64,000 nucleotides of DNA, taken from assembly GCF_000307875.1 (NCBI RefSeq), contig NZ_AJLS01000057.1, positions 26,357-90,356 of the forward strand, given 5' to 3'. A program made the translations under genes and the position numbers. The DNA is from Neobacillus bataviensis LMG 21833 (GTDB lineage: Bacteria; Bacillota; Bacilli; Bacillales; Cytobacillaceae). The stretch's first letter is position 1, and each line of letters starts with the position of its first letter. The notes under the pieces were generated by a model. That model was given only the letters and a program-made list of their open reading frames with translations. It had not been told where the DNA came from and did no database searches. Positions 25,278-33,740 of the stretch are shown here, one piece after another.

Positions 25278-26138
25278 ATGTTTAATGCAAAGTTAAGAAA
25301 AAATGCAATCGACAATTATAATGCAGCGGTTGAACGTTATGAAAAAGTCGCCAATGATTTAGGTGAAAATACGAATGTTCTTTATAAAGAGCGTGAAAAA
25401 GCTTTAAAACTTGTTAAATTAATAGAAGAACGAATTAATAAATTAGCAAACACTCCAAAGGAATTCAAAGTAATACTTAAAAAAATTGAAATTGAAGTGG
25501 AAAATTTTAAGACAAAACAACAAGAAATTAAAAAGGCAGAAGTTGAAGCAAAAGCAGCTGCTGGAGGTTCTGGAGCGGGTGCAACTTTAAGTGCTCTTGG
25601 AGTTGCTGTAGCGACAATGGGTCCAACAGCAGCAATGGGCATTGCCACTACTTTTGGAGTTGCATCAACAGGTACTGCTATCTCTACTTTATCAGGAGCC
25701 GCTGCGACTAATGCTGCATTGGCATGGCTTGGTGGTGGTGCATTAGCAGCTGGTGGTGGTGGAATGAGTGCAGGTAGTGCATTCCTCGCACTAGCAGGAC
25801 CAGTAGGTTGGACAATTGCTGGTGTTATGCTTGCAGGTTCGGTTGGTTCAGGCTTGTTTGCCAGTCATAAAAACAAAAAAACTGCGAATAAGCTAATTGC
25901 TGAGAGAGAAAATCTCGAGAAAATAATTAGAAAATTTGACAATATGAACTCAGAAGTCAAGGCATTGGTGGAAACTACCAACACTCAAATTACTGGAGTA
26001 TCTAAGGCAGAGAAAGCTTTGATTGGAAGTGATTATAGTCAATTCTCCAAAGATGAAAAACTACAAGCTGGATTGCTTATGAATTCAATTTTAACTTTGG
26101 TACAACTAATCAATAAGGAGCTAAAAATAGATGCTTAG
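25278..26138 (+). CDS. Gly/Ala-rich membrane-type protein with coiled coils (cassette gene A)
   Basis: A 286-residue protein in three parts: a Lys/Glu-rich coiled-coil N-terminus (about 1-90), a long Gly/Ala-rich hydrophobic stretch with glycine-zipper spacing (about 95-195, for example LAWLGGGALAAGGGGMSAGS), and a second helical, charged part. Such a stretch can insert in or deform membranes. I start at 25278, after GGGAAGG; an ATG at 25260 lacks a ribosome site. Its stop overlaps the next gene by 8 bases, so the two proteins are made together. The family is not recognised and a defence or membrane-stress role is only inference. Confidence 0.75.
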   Translation: MFNAKLRKNAIDNYNAAVERYEKVANDLGENTNVLYKEREKALKLVKLIEERINKLANTPKEFKVILKKIEIEVENFKTKQQEIKKAEVEAKAAAGGSGAGATLSALGVAVATMGPTAAMGIATTFGVASTGTAISTLSGAAATNAALAWLGGGALAAGGGGMSAGSAFLALAGPVGWTIAGVMLAGSVGSGLFASHKNKKTANKLIAERENLEKIIRKFDNMNSEVKALVETTNTQITGVSKAEKALIGSDYSQFSKDEKLQAGLLMNSILTLVQLINKELKIDA

Positions 26139-27627
26139 TGAACAGTCTATTGATAATAATGTTGAACAAGGGATTGCTTCATATGTCGATTATTTAAATA
26201 ATATCCGATTAACAGATCTGATGAATACATTAGAATCAATTCTTACTAGTGAAACAGATAAATTATCAGACTTAGCTACTAAATCAGCAAATGCATTATC
26301 AAATCTAGATTGGGCGAAAACAGAAATCGATAATCTTATCAATAATAATCGTGGTGGAGATACTGGAGTACATGGTTTTATTTCAGAGTTTGCTGAAACG
26401 GGTATAAGAAATGCAAGAGATGTTTATCAAGGACTACAGAAAAGTGTAGTCCTATTAAATGATAATGGACCTGCAGATATTCTACTTCAAGGCAAAGAAG
26501 TGCAAATGAAGTTTTATGCCAATATCTTAGAAGAGATTAAGCAAGCATCCGATTATGATAAAATGAGTATGATTTTTCCAAAAGACCATGTGGAAGTCAT
26601 AGAAAAAATTATGAGCGGAGCAAAATCTGTAGAATTTAATGGAAATATCTTGTCTAACTCCCAAATCAATAATATTAGAAAAGCCATTGAAGATGAGAGT
26701 GCTCTGCGTGGCGTTTCTTATGATAAATGGTTGGAATCATCAGTTCTTGAATATAAAGATGTTCAAAAAGGAACAATTGACCAAACGTTATCAGGGGAAG
26801 TAAATGACATAAATAAGCAAACTGCTCAACAAAAATCTGATATTAAAAAAGAAGCGGATAGCGATAGATTAAGCGCCCAACAAGAAGCACAACCAAGTTT
26901 CGGAGAAGCATCTAAAGTTGCTGGAATAGGTGCAGCAGTACAAGGTGGGTTCAATCTAGGGATCTTTGTCTATCAAAGGCATAAAGATGGAAAAGAAGTC
27001 TGGGATTTTGATATTGAAGATTGGAAAGAGTGTGGAGTCAGTACAGCTAAAGGTGTTTTTAAAGGTGGAATTTCTGGATATGCAATATATGGATTAACCA
27101 ACGTTTGTCACCTTGCTGCACCAAGTGCTGGTGCAATTACTTCAGGAACTTTTGGGTTAAGTAATGCCATTGTCAAATATAGAAAAGGTGATGTTGATAG
27201 AGATGGATTTATTGATTTATTAACACTAAATGCCATTGATGCAACAGGTGCTGCTATTGGTGCTGCTATAGGACAAGCAGTTATACCAATTCCAGTTGTT
27301 GGTGCTTTGGTTGGCTCAATCGTTGCAACCACAGCACTAAGTCTTGGAAAAGGTGTCCTAAGCAAACACGAAATAGAAGTTATTAATCTTTATCAAGAAA
27401 AAATTAATGCATTTGTTGATAAATTGGACAAAGAATACCAAGTAAAACTAGATGAGCTTTTGAATAAATATCATAAACTCGGGGAATTGCAGCAATACTC
27501 GTTTGACTTCAATATCAATGTTCAGCTAAGATTTGTTTCTTCTATTAATTTAGCGAAGTCAGTAGGAGTACCAGAGAAAAGTATTCTCAAAAATGAAGAT
27601 GAAATTGATGAATACTTTCTATGTTGA
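26131..27627 (+). CDS. Large protein with hydrophobic glycine-zipper segments (cassette gene B)
   Basis: A 498-residue protein that overlaps the previous gene by 8 bases, with AAGGAG ten bases before the ATG. The N-terminal half is helical and charged. Then come Gly-rich hydrophobic segments near 265-420 (VAGIGAAVQGGFNLG, AIDATGAAIGAAIGQAV, VVGALVGSIVATTALSLG), and a coiled-coil-like end. The build mirrors that of the first gene, so they probably form one membrane-linked pair. I know no matching family. As the main cargo of a mobile cassette it is a good candidate for a fitness or anti-phage function, which the sequence alone does not prove. Confidence 0.75.
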   Translation: MLSEQSIDNNVEQGIASYVDYLNNIRLTDLMNTLESILTSETDKLSDLATKSANALSNLDWAKTEIDNLINNNRGGDTGVHGFISEFAETGIRNARDVYQGLQKSVVLLNDNGPADILLQGKEVQMKFYANILEEIKQASDYDKMSMIFPKDHVEVIEKIMSGAKSVEFNGNILSNSQINNIRKAIEDESALRGVSYDKWLESSVLEYKDVQKGTIDQTLSGEVNDINKQTAQQKSDIKKEADSDRLSAQQEAQPSFGEASKVAGIGAAVQGGFNLGIFVYQRHKDGKEVWDFDIEDWKECGVSTAKGVFKGGISGYAIYGLTNVCHLAAPSAGAITSGTFGLSNAIVKYRKGDVDRDGFIDLLTLNAIDATGAAIGAAIGQAVIPIPVVGALVGSIVATTALSLGKGVLSKHEIEVINLYQEKINAFVDKLDKEYQVKLDELLNKYHKLGELQQYSFDFNINVQLRFVSSINLAKSVGVPEKSILKNEDEIDEYFLC

Positions 27628-27775
27628 TTTGTTCCCACACACGAGTTGGATATGTTCCCGCAAACGACCATCAATAAAAATGGGGCATAAAAATTCGATT
27701 TTGATAGCTATCCTGACCTCTCAAGGCATGTTGAGTGTGGAAACATTCTAATAAAATTAATGACGGTTAAACCAT

Positions 27776-27815
27776 AAAACGGCATCGGAAAGTACTGTTT
27801 ACCAATGCCGTTTTT
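27776..27815 (+). terminator. Terminator after the two cassette genes
   Basis: AAAACGGCATCGG and CCAATGCCGTTTTT pair around a short loop, with a T-run. It ends the cargo transcript. Confidence 0.85.
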
Positions 27816-27929
27816 GCCTCTTAAATAACCACGGTGAACCATACCACAAGTTAGGTAAGGTTGAAGAATTTCAATCTTAATTAATTAATCGCCAGTTTTC
27901 TGAAAAAGTTTATAAGTTAAACATTGATT

Positions 27930-28042
27930 GCTGAATAGTACAACGATACTATTCAATAGAAAATGATCTTTCACAATCGGCGTGATTGCGGAAGATCAAA
28001 AGCCTAATTCTTCGGTAAAATAAGGAGGAATTAGGCTTTTTT
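27930..28042 (+). ncRNA. Possible three-hairpin RNA in the cassette
   Basis: Three stems follow one another: GAATAGTA/TACTATTC (27933-27954, perfect), GATCTT/AAGATC with an inner CAATC/GATTG (27965-27997), and AAAAGCCTAATTC/GAATTAGGCTTTTTT (27998-28042), the last being a terminator. No open frame covers them and the previous gene already has its own terminator. This suggests a short structured transcript, but a clear promoter was not found. Confidence 0.4.
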
Positions 28043-28112
28043 AATTAAAATCGTTGACGTTTTTTGATTGGTAAATACTTTGACAGCAAGTGGTAAATTT
28101 CGTGGCAACTGC

Positions 28113-28158
28113 TGGTAAAAAACATGGCAGAGATGGTACATTCTAGTGGCTGTAATCA
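28113..28158 (-). repeat. Right inverted end of the cassette
   Basis: Read on the minus strand it starts TGATTACAGCCACTAG and includes ATGTACCATCTCTG and TTTTACCA. More TTTACCA words follow inward at about 23-base steps, to about 28070. Confidence 0.88.
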
Positions 28159-28165
28159 CCAACAC
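28159..28165. repeat. Right target-site duplication of the cassette
   Basis: CCAACAC, identical to 23897-23903. Confidence 0.9.
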
Positions 28166-29089
28166 AGCCAATTTCTTCTTCTACAGAAAAGGCGACCTTT
28201 ATGGTGCCATTAAATTTTGTTTGGTGATGTTGGCCAAAATTTCTAAAATAACCGCAATGCCTGCTCTGTCATCAGCGCCTAATATGCCTTTTGAGCTTTT
28301 TAAAGTAGTTCCTTCTTCAATAATTTTCCTACCTGGTGCAATTTCTTCAACCGTATCCATATGTGCTGAAAGAAGGATAGTAGGACCCTCTCCGCAATAT
28401 TTATACGCCAGTAGATTACCCTTTTTGTCAACATAAGAATAATCAGTGGAGCGACGTAATTTATTTTTAAGGAATTGCCTAATTCTTCGCTCATCCTGGC
28501 TAACTCCAGGAATCGTTAATAACTCCAAAAGACCTTTCTTGAAGTGATCTGCGTTCAGGTCATTCTCATAATCTGGTGATTGGGTCAGCAAAAATAAATT
28601 TTCTGCAAAATCTAATAAACTTTCGATTTGATTATATCTAAGGAGAAGACTCTTACCATTCATTTGAAGCTGGACATCAGTCGGTGTCGCCGCTTTAAGG
28701 AGTTTTACTTGAGCCATGCTTAAATATTTTAACAGATCGATTTTTGCACGGCCATTTCCATGGCCATCGCGACTGCAATAAGTATGAATTCCCAGTTCAT
28801 TCATCCAGCGGATCATACCTCTAATATAAAGATCAAAGCCTGTTAGAGGAAGGTCGGAATGAATCGGATTGATTAACATTTCCCGTCCAGGACCATCGAT
28901 TCGCTTGGAAGCATCTTTTATTACCTCCATAAATTCCTTCTCAGATAATTCATCAGGGGAAACCCCTTTATCTGATAATCGGTCAAGGGTTTCGGAAAGT
29001 AACTTGGTCGAGATTGTCGTCTTGTGGGCTTTCGCTAAATCCTTTTGGCTTAGTCCCTGTCTCGCGAATAAAATTTCTTTGTTTTTCAT
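28166..29089 (-). pseudogene. N-terminal half of a split clan-MH metallopeptidase
   Basis: The minus strand encodes about 200 residues of an uncharacterised N-terminal region and then a zinc peptidase domain: LLSAHMDTVEE and GILGADDRAGIAVILEIL carry metal ligands of M20/M28/M42-type enzymes. After KQN the frame is lost by one base (NLMAP and a stop), and the true continuation NGTIKVAFSVEEEIGCVG is seen in the next frame. It then runs into the cassette. So the gene has two lesions: the insertion and a single-base deletion in a T/A run. There is no good ribosome site before the ATG at 29089. Confidence 0.85.
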
Positions 29090-29243
29090 ATAGGCTGTTT
29101 TCTAAAAGATTGTTGTTTTTGTATATTTTTATAAAATTAATTTTTTTGGTTTGGTTAGTAATTAAATATACGATTTAGAAAGAAACCTTTTTTTAAATCA
29201 ATCGTATAAAATAGAGTAGAATTTATATTAGGAGGTGCGATAA

Positions 29244-29528
29244 TTGGGATCTCTGTTTGAGTTATTAGGTTCAATAGGTACACTGTTTTTTTCCTTTACA
29301 AAGGATGTATCAGAAGAAGAAATAGAGAAGAATATAAAATTTCTTAAAGAATACCAATGGTTTCAAAATTACCTTAATGATGTTAAGTTTGGAAACTTAA
29401 TTAAGGACCACAAAGATGTTCGTTATATAATTGGAAAATTTAACATCGAAAAAATGAAAAATATGGTTGGGTATCACAGAAAATATCAAAAGAAAATTCA
29501 TAAAGTGTTACTTAAAAATTCAAACTAA
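29244..29528 (+). CDS. Small hypothetical protein
   Basis: A 94-residue protein from a TTG at 29244, with AGGAGGTG eight bases upstream. A short hydrophobic start (LFELLGSIGTLFFSF) is followed by a Lys-rich helical body. The family is not recognised. A terminator-like hairpin is not obvious after it. Confidence 0.6.
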   Translation: MGSLFELLGSIGTLFFSFTKDVSEEEIEKNIKFLKEYQWFQNYLNDVKFGNLIKDHKDVRYIIGKFNIEKMKNMVGYHRKYQKKIHKVLLKNSN

Positions 29529-29612
29529 CTTAATCTTCGAATTTATAAAAGACATAATAGACCTGATTTTAATTAAGAGGTCTTTTCTTATGCACTTCTC
29601 AGTAGTTCAACC

Positions 29613-30155
29613 ATGTTTATGGCATACTGTGGACTCTTCCTTGCTAGACAGGCTTTAACTGAAATGGATTCGTTGATAGACAATCCCTATATCGAAATTG
29701 ATGAAGCACTAGTTGGACTATATCGACCTGAGATGTTTGAAGCATTTGGAAAGCTTCTTGAAAATAAGTATTATCGAAAAATAACATCAGAAAAAGAGGA
29801 ACTGATTACTGAGGATAAAGCCAACTTGATATTGGAAGAAAAGCCTTCAAATCAAGTGATTTTTTCCTTAATCGATGATGGATTGGATGTATACTATAAT
29901 GGATTTCTGCTCATTCATCTTGAACAGCCCTCGTTTAATATCCTATACTTCCTTTTTAAGTCAGAAAAACTAATGACGGGAGAGGATATGATTGATTGTT
30001 TGTTTGGTGGCAAGAGGGAAGAAATAGGTTCCGACGTAATTCGACAAACCTTCAGCAGGTTAAGTCGGCGGATACCCAATTGGGAAGAGATCATCTTGAC
30101 GGAGCCAATTATTCATCATGAACTTCAAGAATCAGGCGCGATTATCTATAGATGA
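29613..30155 (+). CDS. Hypothetical protein with possible winged-helix end, perhaps N-terminally truncated
   Basis: A 180-residue open frame. The last 80 residues (FNILYFLFKSEKLMTGEDMI, then IRQTFSRLSRRI) look like a winged-helix DNA-binding domain of the OmpR type. No ribosome site precedes the ATG at 29613, and the first residues (MFMAYCGLFLARQAL) do not look like a natural start, so the gene may have lost its 5' part. The stop codon lies in a hairpin repeat. Confidence 0.45.
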   Translation: MFMAYCGLFLARQALTEMDSLIDNPYIEIDEALVGLYRPEMFEAFGKLLENKYYRKITSEKEELITEDKANLILEEKPSNQVIFSLIDDGLDVYYNGFLLIHLEQPSFNILYFLFKSEKLMTGEDMIDCLFGGKREEIGSDVIRQTFSRLSRRIPNWEEIILTEPIIHHELQESGAIIYR

Positions 30156-30162
30156 TCGCGCC
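30135..30162 (+). repeat. Hairpin repeat, copy 1
   Basis: GGCGCGATTATC, TATA, GATGATCGCGCC. A near-identical hairpin with shared flanks is at 50423-50450. It overlaps the end of the preceding gene and lacks a T-tail. Confidence 0.7.
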
Positions 30163-30201
30163 TATTGAATGTTTAGGTTCAAATGTGAGCCTTAACCTAG
30201 C

Positions 30202-30522
30202 TTATAATTTACATTCCATCCCATTTTCTATATAACGTGTATTTTGTAATCCGGTTTGGTTTACCAGATATTCAAATACATTTTTTGCAGCCCTTCTGAC
30301 CATCACGGTTAGAGCTATGTTGTCAAACACTCGGGCGTAGCAACGGATTATTAATGTATTATTTTCTTTATACAGATGATAATAGACTGTTTCTTTATGT
30401 GTTTTCGAAAAACAGTGAATAAATAGATATTCATCTATTGGTTCAAGTCCTTTTATCAACCATTCTTTTTGAACTATACGTTTTATTTCCGTGATTTGTA
30501 TCTCCGATAAATTTATCCTCAT
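30202..30522 (-). CDS. Small hypothetical protein
   Basis: A 106-residue protein with GGGTGA before the ATG. It begins with an amphipathic helix (LSEIQITEIKRIV) and then a beta-rich part. There is no motif I can name and no operon partner. Confidence 0.55.
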   Translation of the reverse strand: MRINLSEIQITEIKRIVQKEWLIKGLEPIDEYLFIHCFSKTHKETVYYHLYKENNTLIIRCYARVFDNIALTVMVRRAAKNVFEYLVNQTGLQNTRYIENGMECKL

Positions 30523-30886
30523 ACTAGCTTCACCCAGCTTATTTTTTGAACTGCATTCTATCTATTTTCATTATACGAAAGTTCATGTTTCTTTTGTTTC
30601 GCAAAACGAAGTAAACGCTAGAACCGTCCCTTTGTTTTACGTAGTAGACAATTACTGCGCAGCAAATAGATCTTGGTAAGAAAAACCTTTGATAATTGGA
30701 ATGTTTTCTGTCCTAAAATTACTTCAAATGGGTGCTTTTCCAAAATAACTGGAAGGCATCTTTTTTGCGTTACAAAAAACTACTTGTTTACGATTTACAG
30801 CAAGATATGGAAAGTTTCTTTACATTTGTGATGGTATCCTTCTTATTAAGGTAACAAGTTTATTAACATATATAGGTAGTTAGACA
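30523..30886. other. Intergenic stretch with a dispersed repeat
   Basis: Holds the 29-bp repeat at 30637-30665 and a weak hairpin (GGTGCTTTTCC with GGAAGGCATC, then TTTTTT) at 30730-30757. Otherwise I see nothing in it. Confidence 0.5.
30637..30665. repeat. 29-bp dispersed repeat, second copy
   Basis: TTACGTAGTAGA, CAAT, TACTGCGCAGCAA; matches 24071-24099 in the cassette except for the four central bases. Confidence 0.6.
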
Positions 30887-31756
30887 CTAATAAACGTCGT
30901 CACTGGGGAGTTTTTTGATTGGTACGAATATGTGATAGGAAGAATCAAGATTATGAATATTCTCAAACACTTGAATAAGTTCAATTTCGGATTCCTCTGT
31001 TTCTTGTTTCGAAATCTTTAAAAATCTTGCAAAGTCAGAAATAAAGACATCTCCTATATCTAGTAGGTCACCAAAATATTTAAACTTAGCACAAAAAAAT
31101 TGTTGAACATCTACTGTAAAATAATTTGGTTTATTGATTTTTAGATTTTGTGGAATCCCGATTAGAGCCTTGAACTTAGTTGAGTTTGGCTGGCAATTGG
31201 AATAAATGATATAACAAGGACTATTAATTGTTTCATCAATGCTGTTTACGAGCATTCTCGAATAAGATCGAATCTTTTCTTTAAAATCACTTCTTGCTAA
31301 ATCAACTTCAAATGCTACCCCACTTATTCGAGTTGTTTTAAAATTTGTTAGTGTAAAATCGGCAACGATATCCCCATTGATGTTTTTAATTGGTCTTTTA
31401 ATTACTGGAGGAATGTCTTCTAGGGCTATGGTCTTTCCATTTTTTCTTAGAGAACTTGGGGCGATACCATATTGGCTTTTAAAAGCGCGGGTGAAGGACG
31501 ATGGAGTTCCAAAGTTTAGTTGATACGCAATTTCTGTTAATGATAAGTTTTCGTTTTGAATGTATTGAACAGATGCATTTAATCTTCTTGATAAAGTGTA
31601 TTGGTTTAATGAACAGCCCATTATTGCAGAAAAAAGTCTATGAAAATAGTATTTAGACATATTGAAGGAATTTGAAACAGATTCCAATGATAAGGGTTGT
31701 TGCAAATTGTTTTCAATATACAATAAAGATTTTTCAATTACTTCATAATGTTCCAT
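30887..31756 (-). CDS. AraC-family transcriptional regulator with GyrI-like effector domain
   Basis: A regulator of about 289 residues. The N-terminus has two helix-turn-helix units of the AraC type (LESVSNSFNMSKYYFHRLFS and LTEIAYQLNFGTPSSFTRAF followed by YGIAPSSLR), and the rest resembles a GyrI/Rob small-molecule-binding domain. I start at 31756, just after AGGTGACGAG; an in-frame ATG at 31828 has no ribosome site and would add an unusual 24-residue lead. It reads away from the membrane protein gene at 31895, which it may control. Confidence 0.88.
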   Translation of the reverse strand: MEHYEVIEKSLLYIENNLQQPLSLESVSNSFNMSKYYFHRLFSAIMGCSLNQYTLSRRLNASVQYIQNENLSLTEIAYQLNFGTPSSFTRAFKSQYGIAPSSLRKNGKTIALEDIPPVIKRPIKNINGDIVADFTLTNFKTTRISGVAFEVDLARSDFKEKIRSYSRMLVNSIDETINSPCYIIYSNCQPNSTKFKALIGIPQNLKINKPNYFTVDVQQFFCAKFKYFGDLLDIGDVFISDFARFLKISKQETEESEIELIQVFENIHNLDSSYHIFVPIKKLPSDDVY

Positions 31757-31894
31757 CTCGTCACCTAATTTCAAACATTTATTCAACTCTTGCATACCTA
31801 ACTTACTATAAGAAGTTTGATTCTGCAATAGCTAGGGTCGTTTATAAAATTTGTATTTACTTTAAGAGTAAAAATAAAAATTGGAGGGAATCAC

Positions 31895-32560
31895 ATGAAT
31901 AATAAAAATGAAAAAAAGCGAAGAATTACGGGAAAGAGTCTAATGCGATCGGCAGGTCTTTTTGCAATTTTGGCAGGGATTTTATATATATGTATTCAGT
32001 TTATTCACCCAGAGGATCATATATCTTCTGTTAGCACAAGCTTATGGGTCTTCATTGCATGTACCACCAGCATTATGTCTCTTTTCAGTCTGATAGGAAT
32101 TACAGGAATCTATACGAGACAAGCGGAAGAAGCAGACTTGCTTGGGCTGATTGGTTTTATTTTATTTAGTCTATTTTGGTTAATTTCTATGAATTATAGT
32201 TTTAACGAGGCTTTTGTTTTGCCGTTGCTTACAACTGATGCTCCGAAGTTTGTAGAGGGAATAGTAGGGATTTTTGGTGGAACCACAAGCACAGTGAATC
32301 TTGGTATTTTTCCATTATTAGCACCAATTGCGGGGATTTTATATTCTCTTGGTGGACTCTTGTTCGGAATCGCAACTTTTCGTGCGAGAATCTTCCCACG
32401 CATGGCAGGTGCTTTACTTTCCTTCGCAGCCGTGGTCACCTTTGCTGCCGCCGTAATTCCTCATCCATTCGATAGGATATTGGCAATACCGATGGGATTA
32501 GCACTTATTTGGTTGGGGTATGCTCTTTGGTCAGAACGTAGGAGAATCAGTGCTGATTGA
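31895..32560 (+). CDS. Six-span membrane protein (DUF4386-like)
   Basis: A 221-residue membrane protein with about six hydrophobic segments, such as AGLFAILAGILYICIQF, SLWVFIACTTSIMSLFSLIG, FILFSLFWLISMNY and LGIFPLLAPIAGILYSLGGL. The pattern resembles DUF4386-type proteins; the role is unknown. GGAGGGAATCAC precedes the ATG. It is divergent from the AraC regulator, a common target arrangement. Confidence 0.7.
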   Translation: MNNKNEKKRRITGKSLMRSAGLFAILAGILYICIQFIHPEDHISSVSTSLWVFIACTTSIMSLFSLIGITGIYTRQAEEADLLGLIGFILFSLFWLISMNYSFNEAFVLPLLTTDAPKFVEGIVGIFGGTTSTVNLGIFPLLAPIAGILYSLGGLLFGIATFRARIFPRMAGALLSFAAVVTFAAAVIPHPFDRILAIPMGLALIWLGYALWSERRRISAD

Positions 32561-32912
32561 TTTTTAAAGCTATATAATAACCAAAATTGTTAGAAAAGAA
32601 AACAGAATAGGAGCATATGATTGGATAATAGTACAGTTGTTAGTGCCAAGGACCTTTCAAATTGTTGGGTGGTGCCTGGCACTTTTTTTGTTTAATTTTC
32701 AGTATTTTGTCATTTTTCGTTTAGCGCGGTGGGAGTCATGCACCGATTAATTTGTGGATTTTTTGTCAGAAAACTCGCATGTAAGGACATCTCCCATAAT
32801 AAAGTAGGTATAGACGGGTGTAACAAGCCTTTTAGTTGTAATACATCTGGAAAGTTTCGTATGGCGGTAATAAAGAAACCATGGGCTTTTTAAGTTAGAT
32901 GGGAGGGGTTTA
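32561..32912. other. Intergenic stretch before etfB
   Basis: Apart from the terminator at 32642, this gap shows GGGAGGGG at 32901 as the etfB ribosome site and no other supported element. Confidence 0.5.
32642..32689 (+). terminator. Terminator after the membrane protein gene
   Basis: AGTGCCAAGGACC and GGTGCCTGGCACT pair with small bulges and are followed by seven T. Confidence 0.75.
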
Positions 32913-33740
32913 ATGCTTCATATTGTAGCCTGTATCAAGCAAGTGCCTGACACTAAAATTATTAAGATGAATCCAAAAACTAACACGATGGACCGGAGGA
33001 CAGCGCCTGCGATTTTGAATCCGTATGATGCTCATGCAGTTGAAGAGGCCGTTCGTTTAAAACAACGATATGGTGGGACTGTATCGGTTGTCACGATGGG
33101 TCCACCTCCAGCGGTGTCCGCTATAAAGAAATGTATTGAAATAGGCGCGGATGAGGGGTATTTAATTACGGATCGCCGGTTTGCGGGTGCCGATACATTG
33201 GCAACGAGCTATGCCGTGACAAAGGCGATTGAAAAAATTGCAAAAACCAGACCCGTCGATTTGATCATTTGCGGAAAAATGTCCATCGATGGAGATACCG
33301 GGCAAGTCGGACCCGGAATAGCTAGAAGGCTCGATATACCACCACTCACTTCTGTGAACAAAGTCGTGGATATCAATCAAGAAGAAGGATATGCCGTTGT
33401 ACATCGCAAGCTGGAGGATGGATATGAAGTCGTCCAATCCACCTTGCCATGTTTATTTTCCGTTGAAAAAACTATTAATGACGTGCCATATTCCCCGATG
33501 CCGAACATGCTCAAAGCTGCAAGATACAAACCACATATCTGGTCTGTTGATGACCTTGAAGATGTAGATATCAAGCAGCTTGGTTTAAAGGGATCACCAA
33601 CAATTGTTTCCAAAGTATGGGCTCCGCAAAAACCGGCAGGGGGAACATTCCTTGAAGGCAACCCAGCAGCACAAGTAGAGCAATTGCTTCAGATCCTGCT
33701 TGAAAAGAAGGAGCTGTTTGAAAGTAAGGAGGGAATGTAA
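32913..33740 (+). CDS. etfB: Electron transfer flavoprotein beta subunit
   Basis: The beta subunit (FixA type, 275 residues) of electron transfer flavoprotein, which carries electrons from flavin dehydrogenases to the quinone pool or ferredoxin. Marks are IVACIKQVPDT, ILNPYDAHAVEEAVRLK, GADTLATSY, the AMP/nucleotide region DLIICGKMSIDGDTGQVGP, and LPCLFSVEKTINDVPYSP. It is slightly longer than the usual 255-260. GGGAGGGG precedes the ATG. The alpha gene begins at the next base, so the pair is made together. Confidence 0.93.
   Translation: MLHIVACIKQVPDTKIIKMNPKTNTMDRRTAPAILNPYDAHAVEEAVRLKQRYGGTVSVVTMGPPPAVSAIKKCIEIGADEGYLITDRRFAGADTLATSYAVTKAIEKIAKTRPVDLIICGKMSIDGDTGQVGPGIARRLDIPPLTSVNKVVDINQEEGYAVVHRKLEDGYEVVQSTLPCLFSVEKTINDVPYSPMPNMLKAARYKPHIWSVDDLEDVDIKQLGLKGSPTIVSKVWAPQKPAGGTFLEGNPAAQVEQLLQILLEKKELFESKEGM

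Larger units (their letters stand above)
23904..28158. mobile_element. 4,255-bp transposase-less cassette with inverted ends, inserted in a peptidase gene
   Basis: Both ends begin TGATTAC and match over about 46 bp (37 identical) as inverted repeats. An exact 7-bp direct repeat, CCAACAC, flanks the element, and deleting it restores the peptidase frame. Inside lie a Nudix hydrolase gene, a broken small gene, a small protein gene, two overlapping genes for Gly/Ala-rich proteins and a possible structured RNA. No transposase or recombinase is encoded, so it must be moved in trans, like the mobile insertion cassettes described in the Bacillus cereus group. The ends carry repeated TTTACCA words, as in transposons whose transposase binds several sites. 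I cannot name the parent transposon. Confidence 0.88.

Noticed and set aside
23904..28158. Tn7-like or IS231-based cassette
   Set aside because: The 7-bp duplication and the TGATTAC ends fit neither the 5-bp rule of Tn7-type elements nor the IS231 ends.
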